NCBI GenBank assembly: GCA_902534465.1
Contig: CACAPU010000007.1
Span: forward strand, 1 to 45,423
Direction of reading: 5' to 3'
Source: an uncultured Pelagibacteraceae bacterium
Lineage (GTDB): Bacteria; Pseudomonadota; Alphaproteobacteria; Pelagibacterales; Pelagibacteraceae
Length of the DNA stretch: 45,423 nt
Position numbers and translations under genes: made by a program. Positions within the stretch are counted from its first letter, which is position 1. The number at the start of each line of letters is the position of its first letter. The notes beneath the pieces were generated by a model. It saw only the letters and a program-made list of their open reading frames with translations. It made no database searches and was not told where the DNA came from. Shown here piece by piece: positions 16,875 through 25,582 of the stretch.

Positions 16875-18032
16875 ATGAATAAAGTTTTCAAAGTTGGTCT
16901 TATTGGTTGTGGACATATTGCAGAAACTTATTTTAGAGCAGAAAAATATTTTAATAATATCAAAATAATTAAATGCGCAGATATTAATTTAAAAGCTGCA
17001 AGAAAATGTGCTAAACAGTATGGAGTCAAATCTTTAAGTGTAAATGAAATTTTAAAAGATCAAGAAGTAGAAATTATTTTAAATTTAACTATCCCAAAAG
17101 CTCATTACGAAATTTCAAAGAAAGCTTTATTAAATGGTAAACATGTTTACTCAGAGAAACCATTGGCAATTAATTTAAAGGATGGAAAAGAACTTTTAAA
17201 AATTTCTAGAAGGAAAAAGTTATATCTTGGTAATGCACCAGATACATTTTTAGGGGGTGGAATTCAAAAATCAAAAGAGCTAGTTGAAAAAAATATAATT
17301 GGAAAAATAAAACTAGGTAATGCTGTTTTTGCTTTTCCTGGAATTCAATCATATCACCCCAATCCAGAACCATGGTTTGCAAAACTTGAAGGAGGTCCTG
17401 TAATTGATATGGGACCATATTACATTACAGCTTTAGTAAATCTTTTAGGACCTGCAAAGAAAGTTAGTGGGAGAATAATAAATGGTCCAAAATACAGAAC
17501 AATTGGAATTGGGCCAAAAAAAGGTAGAAAATTTAAAGTTAAATGCCCAACAACTTATCTATCTACAATCACTTTTAAAAATAAAACAGTAATTAGATTG
17601 ACATTATCTTTTGATGTTATTGCTCACCAAAGAAATCATATTGAGTTATATGGTGAAAAAGGTTCAATGATTGTCCCTGATCCAAATATGTTTGGAGGAT
17701 CAGTGTTCACATGTAAAAAACTTGGAGATAATTGGAAAGAATTTAAAACTACAAAAATGCATTTAGGTAAAATTAATATAAGAACACAAAGTTCAAGAGC
17801 AAATGAAGCTCCAACTAATGCAAATTATAGAGGTGCAGGACTTTCAGAAATGGCTTATTCAATCGAAAAAAAAAGAAAACATTTATGCAGTGGGGAAATT
17901 TCTTTGCATGTCCTTGATATAATTACTTCAATCATGAAAGCTTCAAAGTCTGGTGTTAATCAATCAATAAAAACTGATTGTGTTAAACCAAAAAAGTTTA
18001 CAAATATTGATATAAGAAAAATAATTAGATAG
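16875..18032 (+). CDS. Gfo/Idh/MocA-family oxidoreductase
   Basis: A 385-residue NAD(P)-dependent oxidoreductase with the Rossmann motif GCGHIA (11-16), the EKP motif at 94-96 and the C-terminal-domain helix GGPVIDMGPYYITALVNLLGP (173-193, cited as its ends). The usual catalytic histidine position after D-x-G is Tyr-Tyr, as in the subgroup of this family active on larger sugars. It follows iolD by nine bases and precedes a divergent 2-hydroxyacid dehydrogenase, so it probably acts on a cyclitol or sugar imported by the ABC transporter downstream. The substrate is not determinable. Confidence 0.85.
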   Translation: MNKVFKVGLIGCGHIAETYFRAEKYFNNIKIIKCADINLKAARKCAKQYGVKSLSVNEILKDQEVEIILNLTIPKAHYEISKKALLNGKHVYSEKPLAINLKDGKELLKISRRKKLYLGNAPDTFLGGGIQKSKELVEKNIIGKIKLGNAVFAFPGIQSYHPNPEPWFAKLEGGPVIDMGPYYITALVNLLGPAKKVSGRIINGPKYRTIGIGPKKGRKFKVKCPTTYLSTITFKNKTVIRLTLSFDVIAHQRNHIELYGEKGSMIVPDPNMFGGSVFTCKKLGDNWKEFKTTKMHLGKINIRTQSSRANEAPTNANYRGAGLSEMAYSIEKKRKHLCSGEISLHVLDIITSIMKASKSGVNQSIKTDCVKPKKFTNIDIRKIIR

Positions 18033-18041
18033 AGCAAGGAT

Positions 18042-19064
18042 ATGATTAAACCTATTGTAATTTCTGATCCTTATCCAAGAACTTTGGATTTAATTTTTAC
18101 TAAGACAAAATTAAAAGAACTAAAAACCAAATTTAAAATAATAGTTGCTCCAAAAAAAAATAAAAAAAATTTTTATGAAAATAATATTGGCAAGGCGACA
18201 TTTATCATGGGTCAACCAAATTTAGATAAATATTTGTTGTCTAGAGCATCAAAATTAAAATGTATTATAAATGTGGAAAGTAATTTTATAGATAATTTAG
18301 ACTATGATTATTGTTTCAAAAAAAATATTCATGTTATTGCAACTTCGCCAGTATTTTCAAAGCCCGTAGCTGAAATAGCTTTAGGTATGACATTGTCTCT
18401 TTTAAGAAATATCCACAATGCACACTTTGATTTTATTAGATCTAAAGAGAAATATGGTTTAGAAAGTAATTTACAAGCTTCACTTCTGACAAACAAAAAA
18501 ATTGGTTTATTAGGGTTTGGAGACTTAGCAAAATCATTGTACCCTTTACTCTTGCCATTCTCAAAAAATATTAATGTATACGATCCATGGATACCTAAAA
18601 ATAAAATAAAAAAAATTGGATTTAACCCAATTAATTTAAATAAAATGTTTAGTAGTTGTGAAGTAATTTATGTATTAGCCTCTATCACCAAAAAGAATAA
18701 ACATTTAATTGATAAAAAATTATTAAATAAAATGAAATCTGGAACTGTTTTTATTTTAATGAGTAGAGCAGCAATAGTTAATTTTAAAGATTTGACTAAG
18801 AGAATTAAAAAGGGAGATATTTATGTCGCAACTGATGTCTTCCCAGATGAACCAGTAAAAAAAAATGATCCAATAAGAAAGTTAAAAAATACACTATTTT
18901 CTGCTCATAGAGCGGGTGCTTTAAAAGAAGCTTTTTATAATATGGGTGAAATAGTTTTGAGAGATATGAACCTTATTTTAAAAAATATGCCACCTAAATT
19001 CTGTAAAAGAGCTCAAAGAAAAACTGTAAAACTTTTAGCCTCAAAACCAGTTGCAATTAACTGA
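18042..19064 (+). CDS. Divergent D-2-hydroxyacid dehydrogenase-family protein
   Basis: A 340-residue protein with the two-domain layout of D-2-hydroxyacid dehydrogenases and a complete catalytic set: Arg242 (SRAAIVN), Glu270 (FPDEP) and His289 (SAHRAG). The nucleotide-binding loop reads GFGDLA (158-163), so the third glycine of GxGxxG is alanine; Asp181 in VYDPW favours NAD. The sequence is much more lysine-rich and divergent than the two other members of the family in this window. AAGGA precedes the ATG closely. It sits in the iolD operon before the ABC transporter genes. It may be active on an unusual substrate or have changed cofactor geometry. Confidence 0.75.
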   Translation: MIKPIVISDPYPRTLDLIFTKTKLKELKTKFKIIVAPKKNKKNFYENNIGKATFIMGQPNLDKYLLSRASKLKCIINVESNFIDNLDYDYCFKKNIHVIATSPVFSKPVAEIALGMTLSLLRNIHNAHFDFIRSKEKYGLESNLQASLLTNKKIGLLGFGDLAKSLYPLLLPFSKNINVYDPWIPKNKIKKIGFNPINLNKMFSSCEVIYVLASITKKNKHLIDKKLLNKMKSGTVFILMSRAAIVNFKDLTKRIKKGDIYVATDVFPDEPVKKNDPIRKLKNTLFSAHRAGALKEAFYNMGEIVLRDMNLILKNMPPKFCKRAQRKTVKLLASKPVAIN

Positions 19065-19087
19065 TTTTTTTATATTTTCATAAAATT

Positions 19088-19837
19088 ATGTCATCTGCTA
19101 ATCAATTATTATTAGAAGCTAAAAATGTTACAAAATACTTTGGCACAATTACTGCTCTTGAAAATGTAAACCTTAAAATTCATTCAGGTGAATGCTTAGG
19201 AGTTGTAGGCGACAATGGAGCAGGAAAAACAACATTAATGAAGGTTTTATCAGGCCTATATAAACCAAGTGCAGGCTCTTTACATTTTGAAGGAAAAGAA
19301 AAAGTTTTAGAAAGTCCCAGGGACTCTCAAAACTTAGGTTTAGAAATGGTTTATCAAGATTTAGCTTTAGCAGGCAATCTTCCAATAGGTGAAAATATTT
19401 TTTTAGGCCGTGAACCAACGACTAATTTGGGATTATTAAAGTTTCTTGATTATAAAAAAATAAAAGAACTTACAGAAGCACATCTAGGCAAACTTAAAAT
19501 AAATGTAAAGAGTGCAGATCAAAAAGTCGAGGAACTTTCAGGTGGACAAAGACAAGCAGTTGCGATTGCAAGATCAACAGCATTCAATGCAAAAGTAGTG
19601 ATTATGGACGAACCAACAGCAGCATTAGCTATTAAAGAGGTTGGTAAGGTTTTGGATTTAATAAATAGTTTGAAAAAGACTGGCGTTGGCGTAATTGTGA
19701 TCAGTCATAGAATGGATGATATTTTTGCAGTTTGTGATCGAGTAATGGCATTGTTTCAAGGAACGAATTTTGCTGAATCTGAATTATCAAACACATCAAG
19801 AGATGAAGTTATTGGATGGATAATGGGTAAAAAATAA
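19088..19837 (+). CDS. Sugar ABC transporter ATP-binding protein, CUT2 type with single ATPase domain (FrcA-like)
   Basis: A 249-residue ATPase with Walker A GDNGAGKTT (41-49), signature LSGGQRQ (150-156), Walker B VVIMDE (170-175) and the H-loop His207. The PTAALAIKEVGKVLDLI segment is typical of CUT2 (ribose/fructose/inositol) transporters. Most CUT2 ATPases are double-domain proteins of about 500 residues; this one has a single domain, as in the FrcA fructose transporter of rhizobia, so it must work as a homodimer. It is followed after two bases by the permease gene. Given iolD and inositol-type dehydrogenases in the operon, a cyclitol is as plausible a cargo as fructose or ribose. Confidence 0.9.
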   Translation: MSSANQLLLEAKNVTKYFGTITALENVNLKIHSGECLGVVGDNGAGKTTLMKVLSGLYKPSAGSLHFEGKEKVLESPRDSQNLGLEMVYQDLALAGNLPIGENIFLGREPTTNLGLLKFLDYKKIKELTEAHLGKLKINVKSADQKVEELSGGQRQAVAIARSTAFNAKVVIMDEPTAALAIKEVGKVLDLINSLKKTGVGVIVISHRMDDIFAVCDRVMALFQGTNFAESELSNTSRDEVIGWIMGKK

Positions 19838-19839
19838 TC

Positions 19840-20853
19840 ATGGACTCAAAAGATCAAGATAAAGACTCTTTATATTTAAAACTCATTCCTTACTTTGAGA
19901 AATACGGAATATTATTATTATTAGTTATAATGATAGTTGTTATGCATTTTCTTCAACCTGATGTTTTTCTATCATGGAGAAATGTAACAAACGTTTTCAA
20001 ACAAATATCTTGGCAGTCAATGCTAGCTTTAGGAGTATTTATGGTGATTGTAACCGCTGGTATAGATCTTTCAGTCGGATCTATAATGATGTTGTCACTG
20101 ATGATACTTGCAATTGTCGCTAAGGCTGGTGCTCCATGGTATATTGTTGTTATCACACCTCTTATAGCTGGATTTTTATGTGGGTTATTTAATGGTTTAG
20201 GGATTACCTTACTAAGGATGCCCCATCCGTTTATAATGACATTAGGTACATTGTATATATTTAGAGGAACGGGTAATTTAATTTCTGGTGGAACTCCAAT
20301 AAGCGGCTTCACAGACGAAGTGAGATACCTTGGGCATGGAAGAATTGATTTAACTTGGCTTGGTTTAGAAAAGTCGCAATACCTTCCTGTTAGTTTAGTT
20401 CTTATTGCAATTGTCTATATAATATTTTGGATATTCATGAACAAAACTCGGACAGGTAAATGGATATATGCAATTGGTGGCAATCCAAATGCTGCAAGAG
20501 CCTCAGGTATTAATGTAAATAAAATCCTTGTAATAGTTTATTCGCTTTGTGGTTTCTTATCTGGTATTGGAGCTTTAATTTTAGCTGGTCGAACAGACTC
20601 AGGTTATCCAAATGCAGGATTACAGTCTGAATTGGATGCTATTGCAGCATGTATTATCGGAGGCGCTAGTTTTTTTGGCGGTAGAGGTACCGTTTTAGGT
20701 GTTTTTGCAGGAGTGATGATAATGGGAATTTTAAGAAATGGTCTTAATTTGATGGATGTGAGTTCATTTTGGCAACAAGTATTAATTGGTTCAATTATTG
20801 TTTTAGCTGTTTATGTTGATGTATTAAGAAGAGACTTTGGAACAAGGAAATAA
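19840..20853 (+). CDS. Sugar ABC transporter permease, CUT2 (RbsC/FrcC) family
   Basis: A 337-residue inner-membrane protein with about nine or ten predicted helices. The motif TAGIDLSVGSIMML (about 68-81) and the cytoplasmic loop GGNPNAARASGIN (about 213-225), which contacts the ATPase, are hallmarks of the RbsC family. It forms the homodimeric channel for the substrate delivered by the binding protein encoded 104 bases downstream. The order here is ATPase-permease-binding protein, and the binding protein has its own promoter-like region. Confidence 0.92.
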   Translation: MDSKDQDKDSLYLKLIPYFEKYGILLLLVIMIVVMHFLQPDVFLSWRNVTNVFKQISWQSMLALGVFMVIVTAGIDLSVGSIMMLSLMILAIVAKAGAPWYIVVITPLIAGFLCGLFNGLGITLLRMPHPFIMTLGTLYIFRGTGNLISGGTPISGFTDEVRYLGHGRIDLTWLGLEKSQYLPVSLVLIAIVYIIFWIFMNKTRTGKWIYAIGGNPNAARASGINVNKILVIVYSLCGFLSGIGALILAGRTDSGYPNAGLQSELDAIAACIIGGASFFGGRGTVLGVFAGVMIMGILRNGLNLMDVSSFWQQVLIGSIIVLAVYVDVLRRDFGTRK

Positions 20854-20859
20854 AGACAC

Positions 20860-20902
20860 GTAAAAGTTGAATCAAAAATAGTTACTTTTGTAACAGTTGA
20901 AT
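20860..20902 (+). repeat. 13-bp direct repeats 30 bp apart flanking a small hairpin
   Basis: GTAAAAGTTGAAT (20860-20872) and GTAACAGTTGAAT (20890-20902) agree at 12 of 13 positions and are spaced exactly 30 bases start to start, close to three helical turns. Between them GTTAC-TTTT-GTAAC (20881-20894) forms a small hairpin overlapping the second copy. The second copy ends in TTGAAT, which can serve as a -35 hexamer. The set lies upstream of a highly translated binding-protein gene, so a regulator site is likely. Confidence 0.5.
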
Positions 20903-20947
20903 TTTTTTTAAAAATTTTATTAAATCTAACTTTAATAATTATTAAAG
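20897..20947 (+). promoter_or_regulatory. Candidate promoter and 18-bp palindrome before the CUT2 binding-protein gene
   Basis: TTGAAT (20897-20902) and TTAAAT (20920-20925) are separated by 17 bases and could be a -35/-10 pair. Immediately downstream CTTTAATAATTATTAAAG (20930-20947) is a perfect 18-bp palindrome whose right arm runs into the Shine-Dalgarno AAAGGGG (20944-20950). As DNA it could be an operator overlapping the transcription start; as RNA it could pair with part of the ribosome site. All of it is AT-rich, so chance is a real alternative. Confidence 0.4.
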
Positions 20948-20957
20948 GGGTAAATAT

Positions 20958-21890
20958 ATGAGAGATATAAAAAGAAAAATTGTTGTTTTCTTTTCAGCAA
21001 TTTTTTTACTATTAAGCATGGGTTCAGCTTCTTTTGCTGATGGCCATGGTAAAAAAATCTTATTCAGCATTAAGGGACCTGGATCTGGAAATCCTTTCTG
21101 GGCTTCCGTTACTAAAGGTGCTGAAGAAGAAGCAAAAAAATTAGGAGTAAAGTTAATTCTAATTGCACCTCCACAAGAGGGAGATGTTCAAGCACAAATT
21201 AACCAAGTTGAAGACCAACTTGCAAAAGGTGTTGATGCTCTAGCTCTTGCACCAGGAGATCCAAACGCTTTTGCTCCAATAGTAGATGATGCTATTAAGA
21301 GTGGAGTACCAGTTGTGTTTGTTGATACAAAAGGAATAAACGAGGGTGTTACTTTTATTGGAACAAATAATATGAATGGTGCAGAATTAGCTGCAAAATT
21401 TATTTGTGATAAAACTCCAAAAGGTTCAGATGTTGCAATTCTTACAGGAATTGAGTCTCAATCAACTGCATTATTGAGAAGAGACGGTGCAATTAAAGGA
21501 TTTAAAAATTGTGGTTTAAATCTTGTTGCTACTCAAACTGCTGAGTGGGATACTGCAAAAGGTAGATCGGTTACTGAGTCAATCATTTTGAAAAATCCTA
21601 ACATCAAAGCAATATTTGCTTCTAACGACAATATGGGCTTAGGTGCAATGCAAGCTCTTAAGGATGCTGATATGAATGATGTAATCGTTGTTGGTTTTGA
21701 TGCTACTCCTGATGCTGCTACAAGTATCTTAAAAGGAGAGATGACTGCAACAATAGCTCAGTTCTCATACAATATGGGTGCATATGGAGTTAAGTATGCT
21801 CTTGAGTTAGCTAACGGTGGAAGTATCGATCCTAATATTGATACTGGTACACAATTAGTAACAAAAGAAAACGCTAACGATTTTAAATAA
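20958..21890 (+). CDS. Periplasmic sugar-binding protein of a CUT2 ABC transporter (ribose/inositol type)
   Basis: A 310-residue periplasmic-binding-protein of the RbsB group. The signal peptide runs to about residue 27 (hydrophobic core VVFFSAIFLLL, cleavage after SFA). The mature part begins with ADGHG and the ligand fold shows GPGSGNPFWASV, LAPGDPNAF, FVDTKG and ASNDNMGLGAMQALKDA, all typical of the group. The Shine-Dalgarno AAAGGGG is strong. It is the last gene of the transporter set and is followed 20 bases after its stop by a strong terminator. Cargo may be ribose, fructose or inositol; the neighbours (IolD, Gfo/Idh/MocA, FucU, PfkB kinase) do not decide it. Confidence 0.92.
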   Translation: MRDIKRKIVVFFSAIFLLLSMGSASFADGHGKKILFSIKGPGSGNPFWASVTKGAEEEAKKLGVKLILIAPPQEGDVQAQINQVEDQLAKGVDALALAPGDPNAFAPIVDDAIKSGVPVVFVDTKGINEGVTFIGTNNMNGAELAAKFICDKTPKGSDVAILTGIESQSTALLRRDGAIKGFKNCGLNLVATQTAEWDTAKGRSVTESIILKNPNIKAIFASNDNMGLGAMQALKDADMNDVIVVGFDATPDAATSILKGEMTATIAQFSYNMGAYGVKYALELANGGSIDPNIDTGTQLVTKENANDFK

Positions 21891-21910
21891 TCTTTAGAAA
21901 AATTAAAATT

Positions 21911-21945
21911 AAAAGGGTGGAATTTTATTTCACCCTTTTTTTTTT
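21911..21945 (+). terminator. Intrinsic terminator after the CUT2 binding-protein gene
   Basis: AAAAGGGTG (911-919) pairs with CACCCTTTT (931-939) of 21911-21939, with an eleven-base loop and an uninterrupted run of ten T to 21945. This is a textbook rho-independent terminator. It separates the binding-protein gene from the mutarotase-kinase pair, whose transcription must come from read-through or a promoter in the 16 bases after it. Confidence 0.9.
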
Positions 21946-21961
21946 GTAATATACTAGTGTA

Positions 21962-22426
21962 ATGCTAATTGATATTAATCCAATTTTAAACCCTGAACTT
22001 TTGTATCAATTGAGAGCAATGGGTCATGGTGATAAGTTAGTTTTAACAGATGCTAATTTTCCTGCTTATTCACATTCTTTAAACAATAAAGTAATTAGAT
22101 TAGATGGTGTTAATATTTATGAAGCGGCAAAAGCTATTCTTTCAGTTTTTCCATTAGATAGTTTTATAGATTCTGCTGCAGAAAGAATGCAAGTTGATAA
22201 TAAACCAGATGAATTAACTGAGTGTCACAAAGATTTTATAAAAGCTGTGAAAGAAACTTCTGGAGAAAATTGGAAAGTTGGTTCAATCGAGAGGCAAGAA
22301 TTTTATAAAGTAGCAAAAAAATCTCAATTAATCGTATCTACTTCTGAAACAAGGCCTTATGGATGTTTTATACTAACAAAAGGAGTAATTAAACCAGATG
22401 GTAGCGTTTGGGTTCTTGATAAATAA
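21962..22426 (+). CDS. RbsD/FucU-family sugar mutarotase
   Basis: A 154-residue protein of the RbsD/FucU family, which speeds up interconversion of sugar anomers or ring forms so that imported sugar fits the kinase. The signature is AMGHGDKLVLTDANFPA (19-35) with His22 and Asp24, and the C-terminal strand TSETRPYGCFILTKG. The length and MGHGD form match FucU better than RbsD. The stop shares one base with the kinase start (TAATG). The presence of a mutarotase argues that the pair handles a reducing sugar rather than inositol. Confidence 0.88.
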   Translation: MLIDINPILNPELLYQLRAMGHGDKLVLTDANFPAYSHSLNNKVIRLDGVNIYEAAKAILSVFPLDSFIDSAAERMQVDNKPDELTECHKDFIKAVKETSGENWKVGSIERQEFYKVAKKSQLIVSTSETRPYGCFILTKGVIKPDGSVWVLDK

Positions 22427-23340
22427 TGAACTCTATATGCATTTTTGGAGTATTCGTAGCTGACCTATGTTTCTTTGCTGAAAAAATTCCTGTTAAAGGA
22501 GAAACAGTTTTAGGTAAAAATCACATAATAGGGCCGGGCGGCAAAGGATCTAATCAAGCGATTGCTGCTGCAAGACTTGGTGGAAATGTAAATTTTATTA
22601 CTAAAATAGGAAATGATCAAAATGCTAAGATGGCCCTCAAGCTTTATGAAGAAGCTGGAATTAATACGGGTTCAATAATCCAAGACCCAAATCAGTCAAC
22701 AGGTGTTGCAGGTATAATGATAAATGAAAAAACAGGGGATAATGCTATCAATATTGTACCAGGGGCAGCTGGTTCGATATCTAATAAAGATATTGATAAA
22801 AATATTGATGTTATAAAAAAATCAGAAATTTATTTAACACAACTAGAAACTCCTAATGAAGTAACTAGTTATGCACTCAATAGAGCAAAAGAAACAGGAT
22901 CTGTTACAATTTTTAATCCTGCTCCTGCATCAGATATTAAAGAAAGTGATTTTAAATGTATTGATTATTTTACTCCTAATGAAACTGAAGCAAGTTTTTA
23001 TTTAGATAAAAAGGTTGAAAGTAAAACAGAAATTGAAGAAGCTGCAAAAACTTTTTTGGCAAAAGGAGTAAAAAATATAGTGATAACGTTAGGCCCAAAA
23101 GGTCTTTACTTTGCAAATTCTGAAGAAAGTTTTTTTATAGATGTTTATAGCTTAAAGGATAAAGTAATAGACACAACGGGTGCAGGTGATGCTTTTAATG
23201 GAGCATTTGCTTATGCTTTATCCATTAATTTAAAAATCAAAGATGCTTTAGAATTTTCAAATAAAGTAGCTGCAATTTCTACAACAAAAGCAGGCGCAGC
23301 AAATTCAATGCCTAGTATTAATGAAGTAGAAACTTACTAG
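22426..23340 (+). CDS. rbsK: PfkB-family carbohydrate kinase, ribokinase-like
   Basis: A 304-residue kinase. The substrate-side motif GPGGKGSNQA (36-45) is of ribokinase type, and the C-terminal signature DTTGAGDAFNGA (249-260) contains the catalytic Asp255. Length is normal for ribokinase. It would phosphorylate the sugar brought in by the CUT2 transporter after the mutarotase step. It is not of the IolC subgroup by its N-terminal motif, although a kinase role on an inositol-derived keto acid cannot be excluded. Its stop abuts the stop of the convergent enolase-superfamily gene with no base between. Confidence 0.85.
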   Translation: MNSICIFGVFVADLCFFAEKIPVKGETVLGKNHIIGPGGKGSNQAIAAARLGGNVNFITKIGNDQNAKMALKLYEEAGINTGSIIQDPNQSTGVAGIMINEKTGDNAINIVPGAAGSISNKDIDKNIDVIKKSEIYLTQLETPNEVTSYALNRAKETGSVTIFNPAPASDIKESDFKCIDYFTPNETEASFYLDKKVESKTEIEEAAKTFLAKGVKNIVITLGPKGLYFANSEESFFIDVYSLKDKVIDTTGAGDAFNGAFAYALSINLKIKDALEFSNKVAAISTTKAGAANSMPSINEVETY

Positions 23341-24516
23341 TTATTCGATTATTTTGAAATCTGATTTAAATTTATCAGTAATAGCTAAACCCAGGCCAGG
23401 TTTATTGTCGTCCAAGTTAATAAATCCGTTTTCAGGAGCTGGATCACCTTCAAAAATATAGTAAAATAGCTCATTACCAATTTCTACATCGTGCACAGGA
23501 AAAAATTCGGATATAGGACAATTAAAGTTAGACATTGTTAAATGATAATTATGCATTTGCCCAGCATGAGGAATAACTGGTACTTGATAAGCTTCCGCTA
23601 ACGCATTTATTTTACTCGCAATAGTAAAACCACCAACTCTATTATTATCATATTGAATATAACTAACTGCTTTTAAATCTAACAATTGTTTAAATCCAAA
23701 TAAGTTGAATTCATGTTCTCCACCAGATATTGGAATAGCATTCATATTATTTAGTTCAGCATAACCATGAATATCGTCTGCTATAACAGGTTCCTCTAGC
23801 CATCTAGGATTAAACTTTACTAATTTAGGAATCATTCTTTTAGAGTAGTCTAAATTCCATCCCATATAGCATTCCATCATAAGGTCTGTGTCATAGCCAA
23901 TCACTTCTCTAACAGCCTCTGCTAGTTCCAAATTTTTCTTCATTCCATCAGGTCCGTCTTTTGGTCCCCATCCAAATCTCATTTTAAACATTTTAAAACC
24001 TTGATTAACGTAACTTTCAGCTTCTTTTTGTAGTTCTTTTATTGGTTGGCTATAAAGTTTTGAGGCATAGACTGGAATTTTCTCTTTAGTTCTTCCACCT
24101 AATAATTTGAAAACTGGTTTATTTGTAATTCTTCCCATTATGTCCCACAAAGCAATATCAATTGCTGAAATAGCGACCATTCCTAATCCTCTTCTACCCC
24201 ATGCATGAGTTCTTCTGTACATTTTTTCCCAAATATAAGCATAATCAAAAGGGTCCTCACCAATAACTAAAGGAGTTAAATAAGTATCAATAGTTTTTTT
24301 TACTAATTGTGGTGCAAGTGCTGCATTTCCAATTCCAATAATGCCATCGTCTGTTTCAACTTCACATATTAACCATTCATGAAATCTAAAAGATCCCATT
24401 GCATCTGATTTTTCAAATAAAAGGTCAGAAGCATTTGTACAAAAATTATTTTGCGGTGGAACAGTTTTGCCATTCCATTGATAAACTTTTGTTCGAATAC
24501 TTTTAATTTTAGACAT
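23341..24516 (-). CDS. Enolase-superfamily sugar-acid dehydratase (rhamnonate-dehydratase-like)
   Basis: A 391-residue protein of the mandelate racemase/muconate lactonising group, acting as an acid-sugar dehydratase that yields a 2-keto-3-deoxy acid. Mg ligands are Glu215 (MMECYM), Glu241 (WLEEP) and Glu267 (SGGEHEF). The Asp290-His317 dyad (YIQYDNN and IPHAGQ) matches the arrangement I recall for L-rhamnonate dehydratase, and [17 protein letters not shown] (179-195) is close to that subgroup. It abuts the PdxA-like gene upstream without a gap, and the divergent TTT transporter probably imports its substrate. Other deoxy- or hexonate substrates are possible. Confidence 0.82.
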   Translation of the reverse strand: MSKIKSIRTKVYQWNGKTVPPQNNFCTNASDLLFEKSDAMGSFRFHEWLICEVETDDGIIGIGNAALAPQLVKKTIDTYLTPLVIGEDPFDYAYIWEKMYRRTHAWGRRGLGMVAISAIDIALWDIMGRITNKPVFKLLGGRTKEKIPVYASKLYSQPIKELQKEAESYVNQGFKMFKMRFGWGPKDGPDGMKKNLELAEAVREVIGYDTDLMMECYMGWNLDYSKRMIPKLVKFNPRWLEEPVIADDIHGYAELNNMNAIPISGGEHEFNLFGFKQLLDLKAVSYIQYDNNRVGGFTIASKINALAEAYQVPVIPHAGQMHNYHLTMSNFNCPISEFFPVHDVEIGNELFYYIFEGDPAPENGFINLDDNKPGLGLAITDKFKSDFKIIE

Positions 24517-25512
24517 TTAATTGTTTTTATTTTTAGCCATTGTTAATGCAATTTTAAATGAATTCAAAGTAGGTTCTAAATTTGCTTCATTTTTACCAGC
24601 AATATCAAAAGCTGTGCCATGGGCAGGAGTTGTAATAGGCACAGGGAGACCACCTTGGACAGTTACACCTCGATCAAATCCAAATGCTTTTAATCCAGAT
24701 TGAAGTGCATCATGGTACATTCCAACAATACAATCATGATTTCCATTTTTATATGCTGTAATAAAAGAGGTATCACAAGGTAAAGGGCCATCAGCATTTA
24801 TTCCCAATTTTTTTGCCTCTTCAATTGCCGGTATAATTTCATCCTTTTCTTCTGAACCAAATTCAGCGTGAGGATTCAGCGCCTGAACAGCCACTCTAGG
24901 ATTTTCTATACCATTTAACTTCATTGCCTCATTAATCAGTTTAATTGGTTCAATTATTTTTTCTTTTTTAATATTATTTGGGACTTCTTTAATTGGAATA
25001 TGCGATGTTACTCGCGCAGTCCAAAAATTATCAATTACATTAAATTCACAAAAAAAATTTTTAACATTTAGTTTTTCAGCCATTAAATGTAATTCATCGG
25101 AATATTTATTTCCGCCAAGTTTCAAGCTAGTTTTATTAAATGGACCAAAATTAATTGCATGAATTTTTTTTTCTTTAGCTAATTCTAAAGCAATATTTAG
25201 AGCTGACAGAACACTTTCCCCCGATTCCTTTGAACACTCTGAAAGTTTGTAATCATGATTTTTACCCTGAGTTATGTCCAGAAAATATTTGTTATTTTTT
25301 TTAAAATCTATTTTGTTAAAATCATCTACATAATTAATATTAGGCTTGTTACCAGAAATTTCATTCCCATTTTCTAAAATTTTCTTTTCTCCAATTATAA
25401 TAATGTTAGCTTTATTTGTAATATCTTCATTTAATAATTTTGAGACCAATTCGGGTCCTATGCCTGAAGGGTCACCAAGTAACAATGCAATATTAATTTT
25501 ATTAAGAGACAT
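24517..25512 (-). CDS. PdxA-family dehydrogenase, PdxA2-like
   Basis: A 331-residue metal-dependent dehydrogenase homologous to 4-hydroxythreonine-4-phosphate dehydrogenase. The metal histidines are His171 (TSHIPI), His215 (LNPHAEFG) and His267 (MYHDAL), and HGTAFDIAG closes the site. The segment after MYHDAL reads QSGLKAFGFDRGVTVQGGLP and PITTPAHGT, unlike the canonical PdxA form with N-x-T-x-GLP and RTSPDHGT. It therefore fits the PdxA2 group, which oxidises 4-phospho-erythronate or -threonate in sugar-acid catabolism, rather than vitamin B6 synthesis. A phosphorylated substrate implies a kinase; the ROK protein at 29317 is the nearest candidate. Confidence 0.82.
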   Translation of the reverse strand: MSLNKINIALLLGDPSGIGPELVSKLLNEDITNKANIIIIGEKKILENGNEISGNKPNINYVDDFNKIDFKKNNKYFLDITQGKNHDYKLSECSKESGESVLSALNIALELAKEKKIHAINFGPFNKTSLKLGGNKYSDELHLMAEKLNVKNFFCEFNVIDNFWTARVTSHIPIKEVPNNIKKEKIIEPIKLINEAMKLNGIENPRVAVQALNPHAEFGSEEKDEIIPAIEEAKKLGINADGPLPCDTSFITAYKNGNHDCIVGMYHDALQSGLKAFGFDRGVTVQGGLPVPITTPAHGTAFDIAGKNEANLEPTLNSFKIALTMAKNKNN

Positions 25513-25582
25513 TTTTTTCTTTACGGTTTGTATCAGATTATGTTTATATTAATAATTATAAATTAACAATTAGAGGGAAATA

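Noticed and set aside
19953..20312. 119-codon minus-strand open frame inside the CUT2 permease gene
   Set aside because: The opposite strand of conserved membrane helices; its composition follows the permease codons.
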